Assembly: GCA_963854835.1 (NCBI GenBank)
Contig: OY978525.1
Span: 95,756,136 to 95,820,135 of the forward strand
Direction of reading: 5' to 3'
From: Megamerina dolium
Taxonomy: Eukaryota; Arthropoda; Insecta; Diptera; Megamerinidae
Length of the DNA stretch: 64,000 nt
The notes below the pieces were generated by a model that saw nothing but the letters and a program-made list of their open reading frames with translations, made no database searches and was not told where the DNA came from. The position numbers were made by a program, and so were the translations under genes. Within the stretch, counting starts at the first letter, position 1. Every line of letters starts with the position of its first letter. Positions 53,595 to 64,000 of this stretch are shown here, piece after piece.

Positions 53595-56330
53595 ACGCTA
53601 AATGGTTTGTAAGTTATGGAGCTTAAAAGTTTTAGTTTAATTCCCTCGACTTTGTATGGGAGACCTATGAAGGAGTGGGCGTGGCACGCTGATTTTATGC
53701 CATATTATTTCCGACTACCATGTTAATCTAAGTGTCAATTATGGTTATTTTAGGCAGGAGATTGCCGAAGTTACAGCTGTTTAAATTTAAAAGAATTTCA
53801 GTCATTTTGTATGGGGGCTGCAATAAACAGTGGGCATGGCACGCCCATTTTCTATGAGCCTAGTTGCTCGTACAATACTTATCCATACCTTAAATCTCGT
53901 TGTCCTACGCTAAATGGTTTGTAAGTTATGGAGCTTAAAAGTTTTAGTTTAATTCCCTTGACTTTGTATGCGAGACTCATGAAGGAGTGGGCGTGGCACA
54001 CTGATTTTCCGCCAGATTTTTGCAGACTACGATATTAATTTAAGTGTCAATTATGGTTATTCTAGACAGAAGATTACCGAAGTTACAGCTGTTTCAATTT
54101 AAAATTTGTATGGGGGCTACGATAAACAGTGGGCGTGGTGCACCCATTTCTGTGAGCCTAGTTGCTCGTACAATACTAATCCACACCTTAAATCTCGTTA
54201 TTCTACGCTGAATAGTTTGCAAGTTATAACCGGTAACATTTTTTTAATTTCCGCAACTTTGTATGGGAGACACAAAAAGGAGTGGGCGTGGTACGCTGAT
54301 TTTTCGCCAGATTATTTGCGACTACGATATTAATTTAAGTGTCAATTATGGTTATTTTAGGCAGAAGATTGCCGAATTTACAGCTGTTTCAATTTAAAAT
54401 TTGTATGGGGGCTACAATAAACAGTGGGCGTGGCGCACCCATTTCAAGTGAGTCTAGTTGCTCGTACAATACTATTCCATACCTTAAATCTCGTTGTCCT
54501 ACGCTAAATGGTTTGTAAGTTATGAAGCTTAAAAGTTTTAGTTTAATTCCCTTGACTTTGTATGCGAGACTCATGAAGGAGTGGGCGTGGCACACTGATT
54601 TTCCGCCAGATTTTTGCAGACTACGATATTAATTTAAGTGTCAATTATGGTTATTCTAGACAGAAGATTACCGAAGTTACAGCTGTTTCAATTTAAAATT
54701 TGTATGGGGGCTACGATAAACAGTGGGCGTGGTGCACCCATTTCTGTGAGCCTAGTTGCTCGTACAATACTAATCCACACCTTAAATCTCGTTATTCTAC
54801 GCTGAATAGTTTGCAAGTTATAACCGGTAACATTTTTTTAATTTCCGCAACTTTGTATGGGAGCCCCAATAAGAAGTGGGCGTGGTACGCTGATTTTTCG
54901 CCAGATTATTTGCGACTACGATATTAATTTAAGTGTCAATTATGGTTATTTTAGGCAGAAGATTGCCGAATTTACAGCTGTTTCAATTTAAAATTTGTAT
55001 GGGGGCTACAATAAACAGTGGGCGTGGCGCACCCATTTCAAATGAGTCTAGTTGCTCGTACAATACTATTCCATACCTTAAATCTCGTTGTCCTACGCTA
55101 AATGGTTTGTAAGTTATGAAGCTTAAAAGTTTTAGTTTAATTCCCTTGACTTTGTATGGGAGACTCATGAAGGAGTGGGCGTGGCACACTGATTTTCCGC
55201 CAGATTTTTGCAGACTACGATATTAATTTAAGTGTCAATTATGGTTATTCTAGACAGAAGATTACCGAAGTTACAGCTGTTTCAATTTAAAATTTGTATG
55301 GGGGCTACGATAAACAGTGGGCGTGGTGCACCCATTTTCTGTGAGCCTAGTTGCTCGTACAATACTAATCCACACCTTAAATCTCGTTATTCTACGCTGA
55401 ATAGTTTGCAAGTTATAACCGGTAACATTTTTTTAATTTCCGCAACTTTGTATGGGAGCCCCAATAAGAAGTGGGCGTGGTACGCTGATTTTTCGCCAGA
55501 TTATTTGCGACTACGATATTAATTTAAGTGTCAATTATGGTTATTTTAGGCAGAAGATTGCCGAATTTACAGCTGTTTCAATTTAAAATTTGTATGGGGG
55601 CTACAATAAACAGTGGGCGTGGCGCACCCATTTCAAGTGAGTCTAGTTGCTCGTACAATACTATTCCATACCTTAAATCTCGTTGTCCTACGCTAAATGG
55701 TTTGTAAGTTATGAAGCTTAAAAGTTTTAGTTTAATTCCCTTGACTTTGTATGGGAGACTCATGAAGGAGTGGGCGTGGCACACTGATTTTTTGCCAGAT
55801 TTTTGCAGACTACGATATTAATCTAAGTGTCAATTATGGTTATTCTAGACAGAAGATTACCGAAGTTACAGCTGATTCAATTTAAAATTTGTATGGGGGC
55901 TACGATAAACAGTGGGCGTGGTGCACCCATTTCTGTGAGCCTAGTTGCTCGTACAATACTAATCCACACCTTAAATCTCGTTATTCTACGCTGAATAGTT
56001 TGCAAGTTATAACCGGTAACATTTTTTTAATTTCCGCAACTTTGTATGGGAGACACAAAAAGGAGTAGGCGTGGCACACTGATTTTCTGCCATATTATTA
56101 CCGACTACGATAGTATTCTAAGTGTCAATTATGGTTGTTCTGGACAGAAGATTGTAGAAGTTACAGCTGTTTCAATTTAAAAGAAGTACAGACACTTTGT
56201 ATGAGAGCTACGCTAAAAAGTAGGCGTGGCTCAACCACTTTTGGCGAGGTTATATAGTAGTATAATATAAGTCTATGTGCCAAATATTGTTGTCCCAAGT
56301 GGTATATTATGTGAGTTATAGCAAGTTAAA
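53595..56330. repeat. Tandem array: ~297-bp repeats in a ~594-bp higher-order dimer
   Basis: The landmark TTTG(T/C)AAGTTAT recurs at about 53609, 53921, 54219, 54515, 54813, 55109, 55408, 55704, 56002 and (degenerate) 56311. The spacing is 296-299 bp in the centre. Two alternating variants occur: type A with GTAAGTTATGAAGC and type B with GCAAGTTATAACCGG. The near-identical unit is therefore the 594-595-bp A+B dimer, repeated about three and a half times. Inside each 297-bp unit the TGTATGGG...AGTGGGCGTGG motif occurs twice, so a ~148-bp ancestral unit is likely. Central dimers are nearly identical while the flanking copies are diverged, as expected from unequal crossover. Confidence 0.9.
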
Positions 56331-56501
56331 GATTTTGAAAATTTCGAGGTTAGTCGCTTTGAATGCTTGGTGTGGGCGTGGTTATTGACCGATCATGCCC
56401 AATATCAATCCCCTCCGTACCCTTGGATCATAGATTACTTATGCCAAATTTCATCGAAATAGCTCAATATTTACTCAAGTTATCGTGCGAACCAGCCAGG
56501 T

Positions 56502-56537
56502 GACAGACAGACGGACGGACGGACGGACGGACGGACA
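56502..56537. repeat. (ACGG)n / (GACA)n microsatellite
   Basis: A run of GACA units followed by about six GGAC units lies in the right arm of the 53250-56672 element, directly before a unique segment ending in GGGTATA. Confidence 0.9.
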
Positions 56538-57113
56538 TCGTTAAATCGAAAATTTAATCGACGCTGATCACGAATATATATCCATGTCTATATCTCCGGA
56601 GATTCCTTCAAGTGGACACAAACATCTGACCGAAATGAATATACCATGCATATTGCATTATGCAGGGTATAAAAATGTTAGTAAAGCACATGGGCGTAAA
56701 ACATAGGCAAAAACGTAAAAGAGGCTGGAAAATTATACTGCGAGTTGCAGTAAAACTTAAAAAAAGGGGCTTTAATGTCTATATTTACATAGTTGTAAAA
56801 ATGAACAAACATGCAAATATAGAGAGTATATATTTGTACGTCTTTGCTACTACGATAGTCCTATTATCAATAGGACTTTGGTAAGTCATTAAATAAATAT
56901 GCTTACCATACATAAGAGTGTGTAGAATTAATAAAAGCAAATTAGATATAAAAAAATGTCTTCAAATTATTTAGTTACCAGTTAAAAAAAAAAACAAATC
57001 TTAATATATATTTCCGTGGTAAACATTTTTAAAATAAATTAAATTAAATAGAATGTTCAGACTTTATACGAATTTTTATTAATTCCCTTCCTACTGTCCT
57101 CTTCTTTTTACAG

Positions 57114-57275
57114 CTAAATTGACATAAAACAGCAAAAACAACAACAACAACAGCAATAACCAAAATGGCCCAACCACAAATGTTTCAAGTGAAATTGTCG
57201 CGATTCGACGCTCAACCGTGGGGTTTCCGTTTACAAGGTGGCGTTGATTTTGCTGCTCCACTCCTTGTTCAAAAG
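57114..57275 (+). CDS. Zasp52: Zasp52 first coding exon (5' half of the PDZ domain)
   Basis: The translated part is 57165-57275: 37 codons opening MAQPQMFQVKLSRFDAQPWG and ending LLVQK. This is recognisably the N-terminus of Zasp52, the fly ALP/Enigma-family PDZ-LIM protein that binds alpha-actinin at muscle Z-discs and integrin attachment sites. Residues 18-26 (PWGFRLQGG) form the carboxylate-binding loop typical of ALP-type PDZ domains. The acceptor is a pyrimidine-rich tract ending CAG at 57111-57113. The donor is AAG|GTATGT at 57276, phase 0. The start is fixed by an in-frame TGA at 57120-57122 in the 51-nt 5'UTR part of the exon, and by a good context (CAAAATGG). The rest of the PDZ, which in Drosophila continues with V-N-A-G-S, is not found downstream and should lie beyond 64000. 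Seen: reading frame and splice signals. Known: the family role. Inferred: orthology. Confidence 0.93.
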
Positions 57276-57715
57276 GTATGTACATACATGTATGAACATA
57301 TAAAATATTTATTAATTTTCATTTATTAGTAATTTTTTGCAACATTTTCATGTAATTTTATTTTAAAAGTATTTGTTGGTTCCAAATGTTTATACTCGTA
57401 TTACATAAAATTTTTGTTGTTCGATTTTTTTGAGATTTTTTGAGAGTGAAAAAAAAAATTTTGTTTAATGTTAAAATTTATATCACATTGAGGTTTATTT
57501 TTTGCACACGGCTCATCGTATATTATTTTTATTAATAGACTATATTTGTATCTATACATATGTATATATACATGTATATATCATATGTATCGTTTGCAAA
57601 CTGACTGGACTGTTTCTATGTAAATAATTTATAGTCACTTTTTCACATTTGAATTCATTTTAAAGAAGAATTAAATGAAAAAATTTCAGCAAAATATTTC
57701 AGTAGCCATCATTTC

Positions 57716-57765
57716 ATCGTCGTCATCATCATCATCATCATAATCATCATCATCATCATAGTCAT
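57716..57765. repeat. (CAT)n microsatellite, interrupted
   Basis: CATCGTCGTCATCATCATC followed by further CAT units, continuing imperfectly to about 57800. A minus-strand Asp-rich ORF here is a repeat artefact. Confidence 0.9.
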
Positions 57766-58672
57766 AATCACCATCACCGCCACCATTACCAACAACATCA
57801 TCAACCGAATCGCCACAAACACCATTAGCACTGCCATTATTCGACAATTCGACGAATTGCAAATCGTTTTCTGAATCGTATGCCAAAATTAATGATAGAC
57901 TCTCTCATTATAAATACATATACATGTTGAACATCATATATTGTTTACATACACCATATTGTATAATGTTTTGTATTGTCAACAAATCAAAGCAACAAAA
58001 ATGAGTATGGTTGAATGAAATAATATGCTAAAAATTGAGAACAAATTAAAAAGAAATAGGAAAATGTTTAATGCGTTTTCACACAATGGTTTATTATAAA
58101 TGCTCTTGATAGAAGCATAGATATATTAAAACAAATATCACACCCACGTTTTAATAATAGAAATAAACAAATTTTTAAACTGTCCACCCCTTAATTGAAT
58201 GGTTGGTTAGTTTGAGGGGATCTCGGTACAATTATATTTAGTTTTTGGACCCCCATTTATATAACGAAAATGAAATCGACTAAATATTCTCCAGTACTTT
58301 GCGCCAGTGGGAAATCTAAAGTGTGACTCTGCACTGTTTGGTGTTTCTTCCACCAGAATTTCGGTGGTCTTTTTCGTTCAAAATATCAAAAACTGCATTG
58401 TATTTTAGTATAATATTTCAAGCATTTAATAAGTCATATGAAAGGGGTTAAACAGTTAAATTTATATGGGAGTAGCTCAAAGGTGTAAATGTATAAAACG
58501 CAAATTCCATTGAAATTTATTTACAAACAGGAGCACATTAATGTTGCAGAAACAATTCAGAAAGGCAATAATGACAAAAATTTTACATCAAAATGGCAAA
58601 TAAAAATGTATATTACAATAAATATAAAAGAAAATATTGTAGTAAAAACAAACAAAGTACATAGTACGACTA

Positions 58673-58900
<228 letters not shown>

Positions 58901-59813
58901 TATATATAGAAATAAGACTATGAAAAACACTTGAGATTCGCATGTAAACAATTGTTAATAAAATTTAAAAATAATACTGTTCATTTACAAATAGCCACAT
59001 AAGTTACTTATAAACACACACACATTCAAGCACAATTTGTATGAATCATTTATAAATGGACATTGTAAATTATGCAACCTAAATAAGTCTTACTTTGATC
59101 AACAATAACAACAAAATCAACATAGACGGCGGGCAACACACCATATACACATGTATCTATGCGAGTATTAGCCACAATGGCAAGTAGTCAGATGATACAA
59201 CGCACATGCGCACAATTATTGAAATAAGCGAACACACAAAAATATGAAAAAACCAACCGAAATTTGTAATCAACATTAAAAAAGGAAAATTATTTTTTCC
59301 ACACACTGACTCATCGATGAATGTATCGATTGCAAATAAAATGCCGATGATTGTGTATATGCGCTTAGTGTTAGTTTTATTCGTATATTGAGACTCATAC
59401 TATATGTATGTTAAGGAATGCATTAGAATATTAAATAAGTATGATAAGTGATTAATAAATCGTAGAGGACTCCTTGTAAAGTTTAGACTACCAAGCTTTA
59501 ATTTGCTATAGTTTTTTAAAGGACCCAAATGTAAATATCTGAAAATATATGTATACCATGTTTTCTATAATTCTACCTAAAATCAAGATAAAATGCAAGA
59601 GGTTAAAATTGATTCAATACTCTTGGTTTCCTAGGCAAACATACTTAAATGCGGTAGTTCTTTTTGTTTCTACGCTGTGAAAAAAAAAATTTTCAAGCCT
59701 CTATAAACACAATAGCAAATTGTGCTTTATGTATAAATTTGTCCTTTCTAACCATATTCACCTTTTGGAATGTAATTCATAATTCGATTAATAGTAAAAA
59801 TTGTCGATAAATC

Positions 59814-60044
59814 TCATTTAGTGTGATTTGTACACCTCAACTCCATATAGTTGAAGCCACAAAGGCGCACGTTGTGGCTGCTTGAACAGCGTTTGCTCTT
59901 CGCTAGCAATTCTTGGAAATCTACATCGTTGGCAGGTTTTTCACCGAAAATTAAGGTTTCGTACTTTGTCAACGAAGGCCACCGAGTCTGGATAAACGTG
60001 TTTCTTGGCTGAGGTATGGATAAAAAGGAGACGGTATGAAGCAA
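59814..60044 (-). pseudogene. Unidentified GC-richer fragment, possible gene remnant
   Basis: A minus-strand stretch stands out from the AT-rich intron by composition. One frame gives IFGEKPANDVDFQELLAKSK followed by a Cys-containing tail and stop. The overlapping frame just upstream gives KKHVYPDSVAFVDKVRNLNF up to a stop at the point where the first frame becomes plausible. This could be one decayed coding segment with a frameshift, for example a retroposed gene piece. I do not recognise the protein, and chance is possible. Confidence 0.3.
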
Positions 60045-61493
60045 AAATATTTGGATTTCTTATAGGCCATTATCGTTGTAGAATATAGTTACACATCATA
60101 GGAATAGTGCCGAAGAAGAAGAATGAGGAGGAGAATAAGAAGCAGAAAGGAACATTTTAACTTCCCTCTATCTCTCTCTCTCTTTCTCTCTCTCTCTCTC
60201 CATCTCTCTGAATTCTTATTTATGGAGAAGCGATGTAAGGGACTCTTCCCTACACTAATTGTCTAAGATAGAGCTCTTATGGTTCCTGGAGCTTACCAAT
60301 TCGCCCAACAATCTACCCAATATATTTGTACAAAAAATATGTACGATACATACGCTTTCTATCATAACTTTAACAATTAATAAATGGCTAGTTAATTAAT
60401 GTTATGCATTCATCCATCATTATAATCCTTTCTATCAATATGACGAGAAGCATAGGTGTGTTTCACTGAGTATGCATTAAATGGCATACTCTTCATACAT
60501 ATATATTTATGTACATACTCACACATACACTAATTTACATAATTAATAATAGAAGATATATATATATAACATATTTATCCCTCTAAGCTTTGACTTAGAT
60601 ATCAAAAAGTGAACAAGAATAGTAACTATAACACATAACCACTATAATAATAATATATCATATTCACTTTGCAAATATTCAGACTTATAGCTCGATATGT
60701 GTGATATGATATGATTGACATGACAGTTAGCAAATGTGTGAGTAAGTAAGTACTCTTACTCATACGAACACTCGAATATTTTCAAATTACTTCGACATAA
60801 TTCATGTGTACTATAAATATATGTGCAAATGATTGAATAACTAAAATATTTGCTTTATATGTATCTGCCTACTATAAACAAATAACTGCACAAACAAAAA
60901 TATTCATCGTAATAGCAACCACAGCAAGAGCAGCAGCAATGAAAGCATGAATCAATGAACAGCTAATGAAAATTACTCTCTCTCCCAATACATACAAAAA
61001 AAAGCAAGCAAAAAAGTATTTATTATGAAACAACTGTCAAAAGGTGCAATCAATTAATTTGTTGCTTTATGGATAAGTAGCATTATTAAAATGCTGCGCA
61101 ATTTCTGTTTACTCAGCACAGAACAGCGTTTTCCTTTTTATTTCAATTTTATTGAATTTACTTATTTGTTTTTTAAGCACAATTATCTGTTTTGTCTGAA
61201 TTATTGTGTACTTCGTGTGTGTGGTGTACTTACTACATAGTATATATATATATATATGTCTACATAGTTAAATTCATATATTTGTCCACTTGTCTGTCGC
61301 ACATTATTTCAATGTCATTTTTATTTATGTGGAAAATATTTTTGCAACTGCGTCATTTCAAAATGAGAGCTATTTTTAATAAATCGACAAGAAACGGCAA
61401 TATTTTATATATAGTAGGTAACTAAAATATCTTCCTTGCATTGAGGTAAAGAATGATCATGAAGGTGGTAAATATAATTTGTATTTATTCATG

Positions 61494-61827
61494 TAGTAGC
61501 TCAGTGGTTAGTGCGTTGGCATTCTAATCTGTAGGTCGTGGATTAAATCTTCGACTGAAGCATAAATTTAATATCGAAAAGACTTTTCTTTCGAACGGTA
61601 CCCACTGTCGGCAAGCAATTGGCAATTCTTCCATTGAAAATGCTTCTGAAAGCACTCTGAAAAAGTGATGCCACAAGAGTTCTGCCGTTCAGAACTGGCT
61701 AAAATAAGAAAGTCCCTCCTAATACTGAGCAAAATTTAACACGCTTAATCGTACTGCAAGAGAAGCTCGGCCAAAGAGCCCTTCGATGCTTAAAAGTGCC
61801 ACATATTTATTTATTTATTTATTTATT
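61494..61827 (+). mobile_element. tRNA-derived SINE, near full length (copy 5)
   Basis: The copy starts with a tRNA-like head: A-box TAGCTCAGTGG at 61497-61507 and a degenerate B-box around 61535-61550. A ~230-bp unrelated body with landmarks CAAGCAATTGGCAATTCTTCC and AAGCTCGGCCAAAGAGCCC (about 61765) follows, and it ends in an (ATTT)n tail at 61804-61827. Such a head plus simple-repeat tail is diagnostic of a Pol III SINE mobilised by a LINE. Four other copies in this window share the body. Confidence 0.85.
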
Positions 61828-63534
61828 ATTATTTTTATTTTTTTTCATATTTTTCTATTGTCAATATATTATTTATTTGCAAATTTCTGTAAACAACAGT
61901 GGACTGTTAATTTAGGCAATTACTTTTATTATACCAGCGATTTCGAGCCAACAGCGCAATTAAATCTATGGATTATATCAAATGAGCAAGAAAAATATTC
62001 TTCAGAGTCGAGTCTGAGTGTGAGTGTCACTCTGATGTGGCCAATTCATCATCATTTTTTTTTAAAGATAACTTGTACCCACTTGTTGACAAACACTTGT
62101 CAACACGTCTAATATTAACAATTTTCATTCTTAAAAATTTGAATTAATTTTTTAAATCTCAAAAGAGTTTTTCCGATCGTAATCGGCTATTATATTATAA
62201 CAACTTCTAAAAATTCTTCAAAATTAGTTCGGTCAAGGTTCTTCGGAACAATTAGTAGTGCAAAATATCATATCTTCTATTTTCTCTTTTATACTTATAT
62301 ATGTATACATTAGACCTGTTCAAATTTTCATAATCAATTCCTCCACTTGCTGCAAGAATGTTCTTAGAACCTCCTAAACGGATATGATTTATATTTTCCT
62401 GAGGAAACATTTTGAAAAATAGCAGTTTTCTAATATCTAATATAACAAATTTCTACCTATCAGGAAACTAAAATTTAAGTACTATTTAATTTTTTACTCT
62501 AATAGCATGGCATTTCAAAATATTACCTTTCAGTAAGTAGCGAAATAGTTTTAAAAATTCATTTACATTCAGAAAAGCATTCGTTGAATAATGCAATCAC
62601 TTTCAGAAGTTTCAAAAAATGTTTTGCACATATTTAATGCACAACGTACATTTGTGAAGTGTTAAATTATCGCACTTTAGCATTGGGAACTAAGAATATT
62701 GCAATGTGACATAATTGAATTAAATATGTTGTAGTAGGATTCATACAAGTAGTATGTATGTAGATACTATTTGTAGAATTATATTATTGTTGTTAACTAC
62801 AAGTTGACTTATACATATTTATGTACCTGTACTTGCATCAATTGTACTTTTAAACAAGTTTTGCAACATATAACAACAATGTGATACTCTTATATATACA
62901 ATATATATAATATATACATGTAAGTTGTAATTGTATATGTCATATGTAGTCAGAAAGTTGAAGTTGAAGTTGAAATTAAAACTGTGTTAAACCAGCGCAG
63001 CAAACAAATGAGTGAACATAGGACAATGCAAGCAGTAACAACACTTCAAAATTACATACGTACATTACTTCCAGGATATGGCATGCATTTCATGAATGTA
63101 TGCGTGTATGTGTTATAACAACAATGCCAGCAACAACAGCAGCAATAACAATAAGAACAAGAGCAAAAGTTAATGTTACATGAGCGAAAGTTTACTTTTA
63201 CTTGTTCTCTTATGGACACAAATGCATACACACACACATAAACGCATTCTTCTGGACATCAACAACATGTACTAGATACATCCAAGTTGCATACAGCTTA
63301 CAGGCATGCATGAATGTGTGTGTGTTTGCTAAGTGGATAAAGAACTTGAACAAAAGCGGGTCAAATATGCGTGCCACTTTTGTTTTTTGTACTCTGCTTC
63401 AAGTGGGCAATTATAAATGAGTACATGTGCGTGCATGCTTTGTGTGTTTAAATGCATTTTGTTGCATGAATAATGCGACAAGGGTGACATTTACATGCAT
63501 AAAGTTGTATGGATATATGTATAATATGTTAATG

Positions 63535-63569
<35 letters not shown>
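63535..63569. repeat. (TTA)n microsatellite
   Basis: About twelve consecutive TTA units in the downstream intron. Confidence 0.95.
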
Positions 63570-63570
<1 letters not shown>

Positions 63571-64000
63571 ATTATGAATCGTAGTAAATTCCTCTAGTAA
63601 AGCATATAAGTATAGGTACTCTTTTTTGTTACAATATGGACTTAACCTAATTTTATTGTTTTAAAGTGTAATAATAATTATAGTGGAAAGTAGATGAGAG
63701 TTGAGTATAGTACATATCACACACATAGACACACACATACACGAAACTCACACGCTACTACTGCTACTTCTATTACAATTATTAGAATGTAACTTTTACT
63801 TCGTAAATGTCTATGCGTGTATTTCGTGAGTGCTCATATATTAATGGCATTAATTTGACTGCATTCTTAACCTAAAAATCCATTATTTTTGCATTAAATT
63901 GAAGGTTTTATTTATTTAAATGGTTACAAACGGTTTTTTTAATTTCTGGACAATAGAAACAGTGCTTACATGACGGTCAGACTCGACGATTTCCATTATT

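Larger units (their letters stand above)
53250..56672. mobile_element. Large non-autonomous element with tandem-repeat interior
   Basis: The left edge has a GTCGGC-TGGG-GCCGAC hairpin (53250-53265), then TTATACCTTGCATATG at about 53270. The right edge is GCAGGGTATAAAA at about 56663-56675. Read inward as its complement, the right edge gives TTATACCCTGCATAATG, an imperfect inverted match to the left end. Between them lies a tandem array, then a ~400-bp unique right arm containing an (ACGG)n run (56510-56535). No coding capacity is credible; the short repeated ORFs are by-products of the array. Similar TATACC...GGGTATA non-coding elements with ACGG runs are abundant in fly genomes, but I cannot name the family. 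It may be a MITE or a satellite-bearing foldback-like element. Confidence 0.65.

Noticed and set aside
54106..55784. Repeated 68-96-codon ORFs on both strands
   Set aside because: They recur every 594 bp because of the tandem array and show no protein family features.
57091..57285. Minus-strand 64-codon ORF over the Zasp52 exon
   Set aside because: Shadow of the real coding exon on the opposite strand.
57686..57886. Asp-rich minus-strand ORF
   Set aside because: Poly-Asp comes from the CAT/ATG microsatellite within the intron.

Overview
This window looks like nuclear DNA from a higher fly (Diptera, Schizophora). A tephritid fruit fly is my best guess, but the sequence alone does not settle the species. 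The reasons are the very AT-rich intronic DNA full of TA, CAA/GTT and CATA microsatellites, Drosophila-like repeat classes, and one unmistakable host coding exon: the first coding exon of the muscle Z-disc gene Zasp52 (ALP/Enigma family, PDZ). It lies at 57114-57275 on the + strand. It encodes 37 residues with the PWGFRLQGG carboxylate-binding loop and ends in a clean phase-0 splice donor. No other host protein-coding exon could be confirmed, so I read most of the window as 5' non-coding exons and long introns of Zasp52.

Layout: 1-1380 is a putative promoter/5' region with two hairpins and a candidate first exon ending in a GTGAGT donor at 1381. At 8579-8913 is a candidate non-coding internal exon with a strong acceptor and a CAAG|GTGAGT donor. 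At 27421-27470 a polypyrimidine-AG acceptor abuts a GTAA donor, with a GTGAGT donor 50 nt on; this is either a 50-nt UTR exon or a recursive-splicing ratchet point. The coding exon follows at 57114, and the next coding exon must lie beyond 64000.

The introns are loaded with mobile DNA. There is a complete, apparently intact Ty3/gypsy LTR retrotransposon at 34359-40989, antisense to Zasp52. It has two LTRs of 354 bp that read identical, a TGTA target duplication, a tRNA-Pro-type primer site and a single 1572-residue Gag-Pol ORF. That ORF starts with a SAP-like domain, carries three ~44-residue repeats between protease and RT, and runs its C-terminus into the 3' LTR. There is also a deleted mariner transposase fossil (2669-3185, -) and the 3' end of a LINE ORF2 (9759-9902, +). 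Five members of a tRNA-derived SINE family are present (3584, 11825, 42911, 52381, 61494), as are three diverged copies of an unnamed dispersed repeat (3345, 5384, 45726). A 3.4-kb non-autonomous element at 53250-56672 has an interior of tandem ~297-bp repeats arranged as a ~594-bp higher-order dimer.

Long uninterrupted TA tracts (24163-24290; 58677-58896) and a 13-bp near-perfect palindrome (24069-24096) are the other structural landmarks. Host regulatory logic (Mef2 sites, enhancers) cannot be read reliably from this AT-rich sequence by eye.
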